A stretch of 64,000 bases of DNA, taken from Pseudomonas sp. R76 (GTDB lineage: Bacteria; Pseudomonadota; Gammaproteobacteria; Pseudomonadales; Pseudomonadaceae). Below the pieces are notes generated by a model. That model saw only the letters and a list, made by a program, of their open reading frames with translations, made no database searches and was not told the DNA's origin. Positions 11,101-17,235 of the stretch are shown one piece after another (the first letter of the stretch is position 1; each line of letters begins with the position of its first letter). The stretch spans positions 992,001-1,056,000 of the forward strand of contig NZ_CP019428.1 of assembly GCF_009834565.1 (NCBI RefSeq), in the 5' to 3' direction. A program made the translations under genes and the position numbers.

Positions 11101-13214
11101 AGGGTACGGGCAGTGAGAAAGGCAACGGCACTACGTGGACCGAGACGACGCTGGATGCGGGTAAGCAAGTCAGCATGATCAGCGGGCGAGACACCACCCT
11201 CAAGGGTGCGCAGGTCAATGCGGACAAGATCACTGCCAACGTAGGCCGCGACCTTACGCTGCAAAGCTTGCAGGACTCCGACGATTACAAGTCCAAGCAA
11301 ACCAATGTCAGTGGGGGCGCCAGTGTCGCCATCATCGGCACGGGCGGAAGCGCGAGCCTTAGCGTCAGCAAAAGCAAGATCGACTCCAAATACGAGAGTG
11401 TGCAGGAACAAACCGGCCTGTTTAGCGGCAAGGGCGGTTATCAAGTCGATGTGAAAAATCACACACAGCTCGATGGCAGTGTCATTGCCAGTACCGCAGA
11501 CGCCGACAAAAATCGGCTGAGCACAGGGACTCTTGGTTGGAGTGAGATCAAGAACAAAGCCGATTACACCAGCAAGCTGCAGAGTGCCAGCGTCAGTAGT
11601 AGCAGCGATGGCGCTGGCAAATTTGTCAGCAACATGCCCAGTGGCACGTTGATCGCCTTCAACCATGGCGACAGTGCCAGCGGCACTACTTCATCGGCTA
11701 TTTCCAAAGGCACCCTGGATATTCGTGACCCTGCAAAACAGCAGCAGGACGTTGCGACCCTGAGCCACGACGTTGAACACGCCAACGACAGTATCAGCCC
11801 GATCTTCGACAAGGAGAAAGAGCAGAGACGGTTGCAGCAGGTGCAGTTGATTGGGGATATCGGAACGCAAGCTGCGGATGTTGTTCGCACTCAAGGTGCC
11901 ATTAACGCTGCCAATGCTCAAAAAGACCCTAAAGCGATAGCGGCTGCGCGAGACAAGCTGATCAGTGAGGGTAATACCCGGCCAACCGATGAACAGATCG
12001 CCGCGCAGGTGACCCGTACGGTGATGCAGCCGTACGGTACGGGGGGCGATTATCAACGTGCGGCTCAAGCGGTGACGGCTGCCTTACGAGGATTGGTGGG
12101 AGGGGATATCGGTTCAGCAATCACCGGTGCATCGGCGCCGTACCTGGCGAACATTATCAAGCAGACAGCCGGGAGCAACGACACGGCGCGCATCATGGCG
12201 CAGGCTGTGTTGGGAGCTGTGGTTGCTCAGGTTCAGGGTAACTCCGCTGGTGCAGGTGCGGCAGGAGCAGCCACAGGCGAGCTAATTGCGGCACGACTAT
12301 ATCCAAATACTGCACTCAAGGATTTGAGCGAGGAGCAGAGGCAGACGGTGTCGGCGCTTTCGACATTGGCGTCGGGGTTGGTGGGCGGGCTTGCTGGTGG
12401 TGATCTGAGCGGTGCCGTGACGGGCGCGCAGGCGGGTACTAATGCTGTTCAGAACAACTGGTTAAGCCTGGAGCAATCGTTAACCTTTGATAAAGAAATG
12501 TCTGACTGCCGCAAATCAGGTAATCCTGATTGCCAAGGAGTGATTGATAAATGGAAGCAGGTCAGTGATAAGCAGAGCGCCGAAACAGACCAGAGATTGA
12601 AGGACGATCCGCTCAGAGCTCTGGGTGAGGATAAAGAACTTGTACAGGGTGGGATTGAGGTCACTCAACGTCCGGATTGGCTAAGTCATATCGGCCTGGA
12701 TGTGATGAGCAATGATGAAGCCAAGGCATATATTCAAGAATGGAATGGGCAAGATTTAGCAAAAATAGACGTAAATAGCCCGAAATGGGCGAGTTTCGCA
12801 TTGTTTATATCTGATCCTGAAAACCAAGCTGCAGTCGCTTCTGTAGCTGTGCTAGGTAAAAGTTTAATTGGCCTTGCTAAGACGACTGTTTCTAATATTT
12901 CCAGGTCAGGGGCATCAACCGGTATAAAAAGTATGCAGGTAGGTCTTCGGAATCCGAAGCAAGTGGATCAAATTAAAAATGATATGCTATCTAATAACTA
13001 TAGGTTTACAGCCCCGGAAGGACGCATTGCTGGCTATGTAGACAGCAAGGGCACTTATTATATATCTGAGGGAAATCATCGCATGGTCGCCGCTCAGGAA
13101 ATATTTAGAAAGACAGGCGATGCTTCTTTTATAGATAAACTATTGAAAAATGGGTCTTGGACTCAAACAAAAAATGCTCCTGCTGGAGCCCAATCCATGC
13201 CGGTAAGAAAATGA
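2103..13214 (+). CDS. cdiA: CdiA-like filamentous haemagglutinin toxin (contact-dependent inhibition)
   Basis: This is a 3703-residue exported adhesin/toxin. An in-frame TTG at 2085 would add six residues, but the ATG at 2103 fits better. An extended signal peptide covers about residues 1-47. The TPS secretion domain follows, with the diagnostic NPYGISCNGCGF motif at about 160-171. From about 350 to 1900 there are many FHA repeats built on LDN..G and NNQGGEISS units; regions rich in GRD/AGRDV blocks come next, then a Gly/Ala-rich pretoxin part with the junction VQNN at 3449-3452, a variant of the usual VENN. The last 251 residues form the variable toxin tip, and base composition turns AT-rich from about 12,680 on. 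Its stop overlaps the start of the next gene. The tip probably enters a neighbouring cell after contact; which cells it targets is not visible. Confidence 0.93.
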   Translation: MDVRRLAFMARQPSARVQPREHFWGLPKRGLALILANALFWQPLLANADGIVVSAPGTSLGAAGNGVPIVNIAAPNGSGLSHNQFKDYNVGANGVILNNATDRTQSTQLGGIILGNSNLQGRAANIILNEVNGGSPSQLRGYTEVAGQSAKVIVANPYGISCNGCGFINTPNVTLTTGKPVLDNGRLDRYQVDGGAVTIDGQGLNASNVDRFEIITRSAKINAQINARNLTVIAGRNDVNAQTLNATARADDGSAKPELAIDSSALGGMYAGAIKLVGTEAGVGVKLDGTLAASGGDIQLDANGHLSMAQAAASGAVNVKAASLEAQGAVYAGTALGLQTQGDLNSRKTLAARDSITLSSGGQLTNNGIIEAGVNADNTRNTTGDVSLTAQTLNNTGNSVIASRALTVNTQALNNQGGTLSAKQSAKITAVTLDNQNKGRVLSNASLDVKADRVLNAQGGLITSSGPLTATLGELNNRGGEVSSLDVAALNVATLDNVAGLVTAGNTLSLTASGAVNNQGGTLSSQGTLALKAGAVDNSAVGRIASNQALTANVASLNNNGGRLTSVNGLNLDLNHGQLDNQGGLIRGPGLVFNNLANVANQGGEISSTQSFTLTAQNLDNSGGNLISDQGLTLRLAQALSNIKGLVSAGSLDAHVASLDNSNGMFSSKGALDLTVDGALTNQSGVVVADGNANLIATSLDNSSGQISGKQNVNARIADVANHNGLVIAQGVMSLGGNALDNRQNGLVSGTQGVQLTVARVDNRGGEVSSKAAVTLNGAHLDNSDSGRVIAGSALNLTVDDILNRNLGVLRGQAGVSLSAAQLDNTGGTVASQKDSVLTLRGDLQNAQGLISSEGLLTVTATALANRLGSLSSAGQLSVTTTGSVDNQGGRLVTDSGLDLRSASLDNSQKGTLSARQAAHINTGTLDNHHGGGISSAETLGITAGQLNNGDGGQISSAKALTASVSGLDQQGGQLTSGESLSLDLNRGQLNNQGGLINGPLLLLKNLKDVNNQGGEISSRQAFTLTADNVDNGNGKLLSNDVLTVRISQALSNVKGLIAAASVDAHAATLDNSGGTLTSRGDALLNVDGQLTNQNQGLINATDTLTINSAALDNQKGSLLGSAIALDFGSATGDLNNAGGLITTAGVLSLDHLRDVNNQGGEISSAQSLNLSGRTLDNSAGKLISNNLLVLKASNLINQGGLMSGWQGLTVSGESLDNRNNGTLSSRYGDLNATLTNRLLNSGAGALVSQKALTVTTAELDNSDKGILSSASDQTLTVSGLLNNAQGGVIDSGAALNLTAQNLDNSGGSITGGTAATLGLLATLTNTNGKLSSGGPLLISRATQINNQGGQIASQGLLTLLTGGLDNRNRGTVAANERLTLTASGVVQNGSDGLIYSQNADLKLTANRLDNAKGAVQSKAGLTLDVAGDIDNQSGKLIAQTGDLSAQAASLDNRGGVLSSLAGALQSRVVGVLRNGYDLNNNRQGGIVQGQSLNLLAGTLDNYGGRLSAQSGNALVSTGNFDNRDGGLYAKGLVSVTGHDFDNSGDNDGQIAGQQIDLNLSGALNNRKGIIESESTLKVSAASLDNQTGRLRALGANGSTEFTIGGLFDNHNGLLETANNTLTLAAGSLQNAGGTVLHVGTGRFDIAPGNLNSVGGSLVTRGDLTVNQDTWTNSSVIQAGRLTVNVNQLDQTSGGQLLAAQRFIGSGGNWSTNGLIASDGSLDLTLSGALNGTGRISSLGNLTLSAAQLNLSNTASIAGGGITTANITGTLNNYGRLTSTTDLNLTAGAINNYATLGSGQNLTTTTGALLNDHGLIFSGGDMSLRVDALNNSYADIYSMGDLSVDRDGKGGLASSIINSSSSIQSDGNLSLTASMISNRRSVLTTNDGGIYTASITEFPCQEGPNYAGDCSGGKENHLWQIVQRDKFEVTDASAASSISAGKNLTITGGDLLNASSSIGTAGNLNISVNNLANNGIETGETETWRLFISERTRDASGWYSAAAAFNNRYSSTGAAYDPKDLTGLEAAMASFIGMTEQERTALRRVTKIDSGDQRYAAVIQAAGVATVKAQGNIDNSVVRPGFNYVGAGAKTTTDASGASAANGFSTRITINQQLPPDLAQQQINPLSLPGFSLPTGQGGLFRLSGEGTATPTDTGPQSWTLGGNNLAAADRPQATPGTPSRTVAGQGSANPLDPGQATVTGSGTSVNGLTVNRVQGLPDSQFASNPQKYLIETNPLLTNLQQFMGSDYLLSKLGYDPDQSQKRLGDGLYEQRLIQQAVIARTGQRFIDGQTSDASMFKYLMDNAIASKQQLNLAVGVSLTAEQVAALTHDIVWMENATVAGQQVLVPVLYLAQANNRLAPNGALIAGSDLNLMAGANLDNVGTLRATQNLAASAGRDMVNSGLIEAGNRLDLLATNNLTNRAGGIIAGRDVSVSAVNGDVLNERSVTSHQSSSGYRTERTDVVDNAARIEAANNLSLGAGRDVNSVGGVLKSGADTVIQAGRDVNLVSAEQRNANAVTDMSRGSSATQYGTVIEAGRDFQVVAARDISAIGSQIDAKRDLAMAATGNLTLASAENEQHSAFNSKKVKSQEDHVQQVGTSLVAGGNASLSAGSDLALIASRVSAGKEAYLYAGGDLDLNAAQNSDYSYYRKTKTSSSGLSSTQKTRIDSSSSTTQQGSSVSADTVVVRAGQDIGTSASDIVSTNGTSLIAGRNVVIDGATETFEQSHSSSTKKSGLLSSGGIGFTLGSTSNQNTSTSSTETTRASNVGSVLGSVNIEAGKDLTIRGSDVVAGKDIRLVGQNVNILADENNNRSEQTSKSKSSGLTLALSGTVGSAVDSAYQTAKQAKNEDDSRLSALQGIKAGLTGVQAWQAAQQNGGMTGDNAGQFVGIAISLGSQKSSSKQTQEQTVSQGSSLTSGNNLTIVAAGNGTPGADGDIRIQGSKLQAGNEMLLAAERDIRLEAAANTQKLDGKNNSSGGAIGASIGFSSSGGGLSIFANANKGTGSEKGNGTTWTETTLDAGKQVSMISGRDTTLKGAQVNADKITANVGRDLTLQSLQDSDDYKSKQTNVSGGASVAIIGTGGSASLSVSKSKIDSKYESVQEQTGLFSGKGGYQVDVKNHTQLDGSVIASTADADKNRLSTGTLGWSEIKNKADYTSKLQSASVSSSSDGAGKFVSNMPSGTLIAFNHGDSASGTTSSAISKGTLDIRDPAKQQQDVATLSHDVEHANDSISPIFDKEKEQRRLQQVQLIGDIGTQAADVVRTQGAINAANAQKDPKAIAAARDKLISEGNTRPTDEQIAAQVTRTVMQPYGTGGDYQRAAQAVTAALRGLVGGDIGSAITGASAPYLANIIKQTAGSNDTARIMAQAVLGAVVAQVQGNSAGAGAAGAATGELIAARLYPNTALKDLSEEQRQTVSALSTLASGLVGGLAGGDLSGAVTGAQAGTNAVQNNWLSLEQSLTFDKEMSDCRKSGNPDCQGVIDKWKQVSDKQSAETDQRLKDDPLRALGEDKELVQGGIEVTQRPDWLSHIGLDVMSNDEAKAYIQEWNGQDLAKIDVNSPKWASFALFISDPENQAAVASVAVLGKSLIGLAKTTVSNISRSGASTGIKSMQVGLRNPKQVDQIKNDMLSNNYRFTAPEGRIAGYVDSKGTYYISEGNHRMVAAQEIFRKTGDASFIDKLLKNGSWTQTKNAPAGAQSMPVRK
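3808..4100 (+). repeat. Long internal duplication within the cdiA repeat region
   Basis: The stretch encoding LDLNHGQLDNQGGLI...NNQ/ANQGGEISS...QALSNIKGLVSAGSLDAH reappears about 1.23 kb further on (about 5040-5335), with matching order of motifs and roughly 75% similarity by eye. A partial third copy begins near 5500 (DLNNAGGLITT...VNNQGGEISS). These are longer than the ordinary FHA repeat unit and point to past internal duplication. Confidence 0.6.
12459..13211 (+). other. CdiA C-terminal toxin module, ParB-like tip
   Basis: This is the segment downstream of VQNN (12447-12458). Its first half holds a hydrophobic run (AVASVAVLGKSLIGLAK) of the kind found in CDI entry domains. The last ~90 residues contain RFTAPEGRIAGYVDSKGTYY followed by EGNHRMVAA, with G-N-H-R at CdiA residues 3657-3660. 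That resembles the GxxR-AA motif of ParB/sulfiredoxin-fold nucleases, a known class of polymorphic toxin tips. Nuclease activity is therefore inferred from motif shape only. The AT-rich composition compared with the rest of cdiA suggests exchange of the toxin/immunity cassette. Confidence 0.5.
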
Positions 13215-13570
13215 TGACCGCTCATATTAAAAAAAATGAAATATACGTTAGGATGTTGTCTCTAGCTCTACCTTATATAAGAAATATCCAGACCCTGGAT
13301 GAAAAGATAAAGGGTAAAGATAGGTCGTGTTATTTTGAGGTGGAATTAGTGCATAATCTTACAGTCGGTTTGTTGGATTCTGAGTTTTCTGAGCATGATA
13401 TATGGTTTTTAAATTATCAGGCCAAATATTATTTTGACAATTGCAGTGATGATATTTCACCTAATTACTCGGAGCATATAAAGTTTATTCAGGCTCTTTT
13501 TGAACTGGTTCCTGATTCACTAAAAGCAAAGCTACTATGGCTTGGGCCATGCCATAATCAGCAAAGATAA
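13211..13570 (+). CDS. cdiI: Putative CDI immunity protein
   Basis: This 119-residue acidic protein most likely neutralises the CdiA tip made by the same cell. The start is ATG 13211 (MMTAHIKKNEIY) or the next ATG at 13214. It overlaps the cdiA stop as ATGA, which is the expected coupling of toxin tip and immunity gene. A longer in-frame start at 13157 would lie inside cdiA and is unlikely. The sequence is AT-rich like the toxin tip, rich in aromatic and acidic residues (SEFSEHDIWFLNYQAKYYFD), and has no signal peptide or membrane segment. I do not recognise a named family. Function is assigned by position, size and composition. The protein matches no toxin motif itself. Confidence 0.65.
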   Translation: MMTAHIKKNEIYVRMLSLALPYIRNIQTLDEKIKGKDRSCYFEVELVHNLTVGLLDSEFSEHDIWFLNYQAKYYFDNCSDDISPNYSEHIKFIQALFELVPDSLKAKLLWLGPCHNQQR

Positions 13571-13954
13571 GGGAAGAAAAACGGGGTCAGATCCCGAGGT
13601 CAAGACGTTGTTCAGCAATGCGCTCGATCCAGCTCGCTCCGTTGAGCTACGCGACAAGATGTTTGCGGCGGGCTTGTCGATATGAGCCCGATTGTTTCAT
13701 TCGTAGTTAATGTGAGTCGGAGCCGATGGAATGCAATCCGGCACGGCTGAGTGCAAGCTCGCTCGCAGCTAATGTTAGCGGGAGGGCTCCGTCAATCGCA
13801 CCTAATCTGAGTCGAAGTGCGCTCATTGCGAGCACGACGGGTTTCGATTGCAAGCCGTTACACCTAATGTCTGCCCTGTGTGCTCCAGGACAATTGCTCT
13901 CAGCGGCAAAAATGGTTTTTTTCTATTGATTTTCTATTCCACATAAACGGCCAA
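13571..13954. other. Junction region without an intact gene
   Basis: A short open tail reading LFSNALDPARSVELRDKM...GLSI ends in TGA at about 13684 and has no start. It looks like the 3' end of a lost gene, which I cannot name. Degenerate repeats follow (separate entry). Then comes the point, near 13945, where recognisable umuC sequence begins. The region looks like debris from insertions and deletions between the Cdi locus and the umuC remnant. Confidence 0.5.
13706..13880. repeat. Degenerate short repeats (TAATNTNAG units), possible IS end
   Basis: Four loosely matching units are visible: GTTAATGTGAGTCGGAG (about 13708), GCTAATGTTAGCGGGAG (about 13769), CCTAATCTGAGTCGAAG (about 13801) and CCTAATGTCTGCC (about 13863). 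Spacing is uneven, 30-60 bases. Multiple terminal repeats of this style occur at ends of some insertion sequences such as the IS21 family. No transposase is present, so this is only a candidate IS scar. Confidence 0.3.
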
Positions 13955-14983
13955 ATGTCAGAAAGGGTCATGACCCTAATAGAATCAATGGTTTGCGACA
14001 GCGAAGTGTATTCCATCGACGAAATTTTTTGTGACCTCTCCGGCATGCCCGGCGACCTCACCGAATTCGGGCGAACGATTCGGTCCAAAGTCCTAAAACA
14101 CACCGGCATCCCTGTCGGTGTGGGCATTGCCCACACCAAAACCCTGGCCAAACTGGCCAACCACACAGCGAAGCGCCTGCAGGCGCAGACCGGCGGCGTC
14201 GTGGATCTGTGCGACCCTTTCAAGCGCGACTGGGTGTTGCGCAATACGGCCGTTGAAGAGGTGTGGGGCATTGGTCGACGTATGACGGCGCACATGCACG
14301 CCTTGGGCATTCACACCGCAATGGACTTGGCCAAGGCCGACCCAGGGCTGCTCGGCCGTAAATTCAGTGTTGTGCTGGAGAAGACGGTGCGTGAACTCGC
14401 CGGCACGTCGTGCCTTGCCCTGGAGGACGCGGCGCCGGCCAAGCAGGAGATCTGCTGCAGCCGTGCGTTTGGTACCCGGCTGACGACGATTGAGCCCATC
14501 AAGGAAGCGGTGGCCACCTACGCGCAGCGGGCCTCAGAAAAGCTGAGAGCCCAGCATTCGCTGTGCAAGAAGCTCCGCGTGAGCATTCGCACTGGCATGT
14601 TTAACCCGGACGAGGCGCGTTACGCTAACGGCGTGTTGGTGGAGCTGCCCTACCCCACCAATGACGTGCGCTTGATCACCCGCGAAGCAACGCAGGCGGT
14701 GGAACGCCTTTTCCGTCCTGGGTTCCGATACAGCAAGGCGGAAGTGTTGCTGATGGATCTGCGTCAACCTGGTGAGTTCACCGATGATCTTTTTGCGCAC
14801 ACACAGCCTGTTACGGCCGACAAGGTGATGAGCGTCCTGGACGAAATCAATAACCGCTGGGGCCGAGGCACGCTGCGTACGGCCGCGGTGCCGGCGGCGC
14901 CGGCCTGGGGCATGCGTCGTGAGCTGAAAAGCCCAAGCTACACCACCAGGCTCGACCAGTTATGGACGGTAAACGCCAATTGA
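13955..14983 (+). pseudogene. umuC: 5'-truncated umuC/rulB-type Y-family DNA polymerase
   Basis: The 342 residues from the ATG at 13955 match the middle and end of UmuC/RulB: MSERVMTLIESM, then the acidic motif YSIDE (D22, E23), GVGIAHTKTLAKLANH in the palm, the helix-hairpin-helix VWGIGRRMTAHMHALGI and a normal C-terminal little finger. A full UmuC is about 420 residues. The missing ~75 N-terminal residues include the first catalytic aspartate (the FALVDCNSFYAS region), so polymerase activity should be lost. Sequence upstream of about 13945 shows no umuC similarity, and no umuD/rulA is present. rulB-like genes are known insertion sites of mobile elements in pseudomonads, which may explain the break. 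A translated fragment is possible but not expected to work. Confidence 0.85.
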
Positions 14984-15011
14984 GGCGTCAGGATCTGGAA
15001 GGAGTTTGTGT

Positions 15012-15647
15012 ATGTGCAGTCATTACGAGGCCCCGGCGCCGCAGCGGGTGGCCGAGACATTCGGCGTTGAGCCATTTGAGCAGGGCAAGCTGGATCTGTA
15101 CCCAGGCTATACCGGGCCTTTCATTCGCCGTGCGGAGCACGTCGACGACGAATCGTCGGTGCTAACGGAGGCGCTGCAAGGCGCGTTTGGGCTGATTCCG
15201 ACCTGGAGCAAGGACACCAAAATCGTTCGCAGCACCTACAACTGCCGATCGGAGACGGCCAGTCAAAAGCCATCGTTCCGCACGGCTTGGCGAAAGGCTC
15301 AGCACTGCATTATCCCTGCAGCGGCCATCTATGAACCCGATTGGCGATCCGGAAAGGCGATCGCCACGCGGATTGCGCGGGCAGACGGTGAGATAATGGG
15401 CATTGCGGGTCTCTGGGAGCGGTGGCGTGATCCTGGTACCGGTGAGGATCTGCACAGCTTCACCATGCTGACCATCAATGCGGATGACCACCCCTTCATG
15501 CGCAACTACCACAAGTCTCAGGACGAAAAACGCATGGTCGTGATACTCCCTCAGGGGCTATACGGTGATTGGTTGAATTCCGGTGCCGACGACAGCATGG
15601 AGTTTATGCGCCAGTACCCGGCCGACCGCATGATTGTTGCCATGTAG
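15012..15647 (+). CDS. SRAP-domain protein (YedK/HMCES family) for abasic-site DNA crosslinks
   Basis: This is a 211-residue SOS-response-associated peptidase family protein, which forms a covalent bond with abasic sites in single-stranded DNA. The start at ATG 15012 is fixed by chemistry: the catalytic cysteine must be residue 2 (MCSHYEAP), and the six-base longer TTG start would spoil this. AAGGAG lies nine bases upstream. Other family residues are visible: the N-R-E stretch STYNCRSETASQKPSFR, the Glu in AAIYEPDW, and the His-containing HPFMRNYHKSQDEKRMVVIL. The gene follows the umuC remnant by 28 bases, a common umuDC-SRAP damage-tolerance arrangement on Pseudomonas islands. It looks intact even though its partner is broken. 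Confidence 0.9.
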   Translation: MCSHYEAPAPQRVAETFGVEPFEQGKLDLYPGYTGPFIRRAEHVDDESSVLTEALQGAFGLIPTWSKDTKIVRSTYNCRSETASQKPSFRTAWRKAQHCIIPAAAIYEPDWRSGKAIATRIARADGEIMGIAGLWERWRDPGTGEDLHSFTMLTINADDHPFMRNYHKSQDEKRMVVILPQGLYGDWLNSGADDSMEFMRQYPADRMIVAM

Positions 15648-15704
15648 CCCAGGACAGAGCCAAGCCAAGCCATGACCTGAGCAAATAAAAACGAGAGCGA
15701 TTGA

Positions 15705-15902
15705 ATGACCAAAGCAGAATTGAGAAAACAACTGCAGGAGCAGTTTGAGCAGCACCTGCAGGTCAATCCTGATGCTGTGACGGTTTATGCCGCAGAGCCG
15801 GAACCTGAAACCAAACCGTGGAAAAAGAAACCGAGCCTGCTTGATCAGGCATTTGCCCAAGACCTGGCCGAAATTGAAAAAGACCTGCAGGGCAAAGACT
15901 GA
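15705..15902 (+). CDS. Small conserved-looking acidic protein, unknown
   Basis: This 65-residue protein is predicted to be largely helical and charged (MTKAELRKQLQEQFEQHLQ..., SLLDQAFAQDLAEIEKDLQ). It has a GAGAG-type ribosome site before ATG 15705 and lies 57 bases after the SRAP gene on the same strand. There is no signal peptide, membrane segment or known motif. Similar small helical ORFs often sit downstream of SRAP genes, but I cannot name a family. A coding role is favoured by the good start and by the absence of a better frame on the other strand. Confidence 0.5.
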   Translation: MTKAELRKQLQEQFEQHLQVNPDAVTVYAAEPEPETKPWKKKPSLLDQAFAQDLAEIEKDLQGKD

Positions 15903-15932
15903 TTTCCCCACTGGATCGAGCAGGAAAAGACG

Positions 15933-16115
15933 ATGGCCATCTACGAAGAAATTCAGGCACAGCTACAGGAACTAGTGGACCTGGTGAAGCAGGACGAGCA
16001 GTAGACCGCAGCTGTCGCCTATGGGGCTATAGTCGTCGATCAGGGCACCGCTGAGGCCCACCAGCAGCGTGCGGCTCGCATCGTCGAACTTAAGCGCAAC
16101 TACGGGCTTAAGTGA
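15933..16115 (+). pseudogene. Small ORF interrupted by an amber stop
   Basis: ATG 15933 has AGGAAAAG upstream and opens a frame of 60 codons, with one TAG at 16002-16004 (codon 24) and a final TGA at 16113-16115. The two parts are MAIYEEIQAQLQELVDLVKQ(DEQ) and, after the stop, (T)AAVAYGAIVVDQGTAEA...RIVELKRNYGLK. Both halves read like ordinary protein in the same frame, so a CAG/AAG-to-TAG change in a 60-residue gene is plausible. Alternatively, only the 23-residue first part is made. Function unknown. Confidence 0.35.
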
Positions 16116-16143
16116 GCCCTCACAGCCACAACGGAAAAATGTT

Positions 16144-16617
16144 ATGTCATCCATGGTCTTTTTTCTCCGTACTGACAATCCCGGGCAGTTGAAGGGCTTT
16201 ATCGATGAATCACTAAATTGCAATATCGTTTTGGTGCGGATTGATCCGACTTCGGCACTGGAACTATCAGGCTCAGGATCGGAGGGGGCCGGCGAATGGT
16301 ACGAATGGTATACGTATGCCAATTGGGCCAGCTTTGAACACTGTCTTTACATTTCGGTTATCGAAGATGGCGCGAGCCTCCATACAGGATTCCTTGAGCT
16401 GCATAGCGTGTGCCTAGACCTTGAGTTAGCTGGAAACCCCGGTCGAGGCCTTCGCTTTAACCGGTCGGTGTTTTTGGAGCATCTTGAACGCTACAGAGCG
16501 GCGCCTGGCTGGTTCGATGACGAAGGGCACCGCCGATTTCCTTTCCCAGAAGAGGTTGTGGTCAACAACATGGAGCGGCCGGATTACCTGGCTCGCTTCA
16601 ATATCGAAAAATTCTAG
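16144..16617 (+). CDS. Hypothetical protein, 157 aa
   Basis: This soluble protein has a mixed alpha/beta look and is rich in aromatic and acidic residues (GEWYEWYTYANWASFEHCLY, APGWFDDEGHRRFPFPEEVV). I do not recognise a family. The start at ATG 16144 (MSSMVFFLRTDNPGQLKG) was chosen over an in-frame upstream start at 16069 because the latter overlaps the preceding small ORF; the ribosome site is weak. There is no signal peptide or membrane segment. The gene sits in the patchwork between the umuC remnant and the Tn3-type element, so it may be island cargo. Confidence 0.55.
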   Translation: MSSMVFFLRTDNPGQLKGFIDESLNCNIVLVRIDPTSALELSGSGSEGAGEWYEWYTYANWASFEHCLYISVIEDGASLHTGFLELHSVCLDLELAGNPGRGLRFNRSVFLEHLERYRAAPGWFDDEGHRRFPFPEEVVVNNMERPDYLARFNIEKF

Positions 16618-16627
16618 GAAAACGCTT

Positions 16628-16708
16628 GTGAGCATTCAACAATCACTTCGAGATTATGAATCTGCTCTCTACGGGGCGCTGCGGGAACATTCACACCGGT
16701 GCAGCTGA
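16628..16708 (+). CDS. Possible 26-residue ORF
   Basis: GTG 16628, with AGGAAA about seven bases upstream, starts MSIQQSLRDYESALYGALRE... and ends in TGA at 16706-16708, ten bases after the previous stop. The amino-terminal part looks like a helical protein start that has been cut short. It could be a leader peptide or a truncated gene; evidence is thin. Confidence 0.25.
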   Translation: MSIQQSLRDYESALYGALREHSHRCS

Positions 16709-16899
16709 GTCTCGTGATTATCGTGCAGATTGAGCCAGCGTGATTTATTACCACGTCAATACCGCCAGCATTTCGAACGATAAACTTCTAACGATGATTG
16801 ACCCGATCGCCATCCACATAGGTGTTCCCGTAAAAAAATCCGCCTCGTAGACCACTACTGGCTGGCTGCTCGATTCATCGACTCGGTTAGTCGCTATGA

Positions 16900-16966
16900 G
16901 GGGAGGCTACAGAATTCGGAAAAAATCGTACGGTAAGCCCCAGGCTGTCAAGTTTAGGTCATAGAA
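16900..16966 (+). repeat. Left terminal inverted repeat of the Tn3-type element
   Basis: GGGGAGGCTAC is followed by 56 bases that match the right end perfectly in reverse complement (AGAATTCGG... to ...TAGGTCATAGAA). The first 38-39 bases correspond to a normal Tn3-family IR; the extra ~28 bases of identity are unusual. Confidence 0.9.
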
Positions 16967-17102
16967 GTTGAAAGCGAGCCGTCAGGAAATGCAGAAACAG
17001 CCCTATTCTGACACTGCGCCAGTGCCCCACCTGACGCCCGTTTGAGGTGTACTTCAACTGGACACAAGCTATATCCATTGAGGCTTACAACGGTATCGCG
17101 CG

Positions 17103-17140
17103 GCTTAACGTACAAAAATCTCCGATTCTGTGGGATTCCC
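17103..17140 (-). repeat. Degenerate third Tn3-type IR inside the element
   Basis: GCTTAACGTACAAAAATCTC followed by CGATTCTGTGGGATTCCC resembles the right-hand IR (GCTTACCGTACGATTTTTTC, then CGAATTCTGTGGTTTCCCC) in the same orientation, with several mismatches and a one-base gap. Together with the left IR it would bound a mini-element of about 240 bp, so the cassette may have grown from a smaller MITE/TIME. No matching target duplication is seen. Confidence 0.5.
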
Positions 17141-17235
17141 ATCTACGAAATTAAATAGATCGTACATTAACGGGCGATTGTAAGAATTTGCGGCTAATTT
17201 TAGCTGCCTATTCTGTTCAAAATTAAGGGGGACGC

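Noticed and set aside
15972..16322. 116-residue minus-strand frame opposite the small ORFs
   Set aside because: It opposes plausible plus-strand genes on both sides and has no good start; treated as a shadow.
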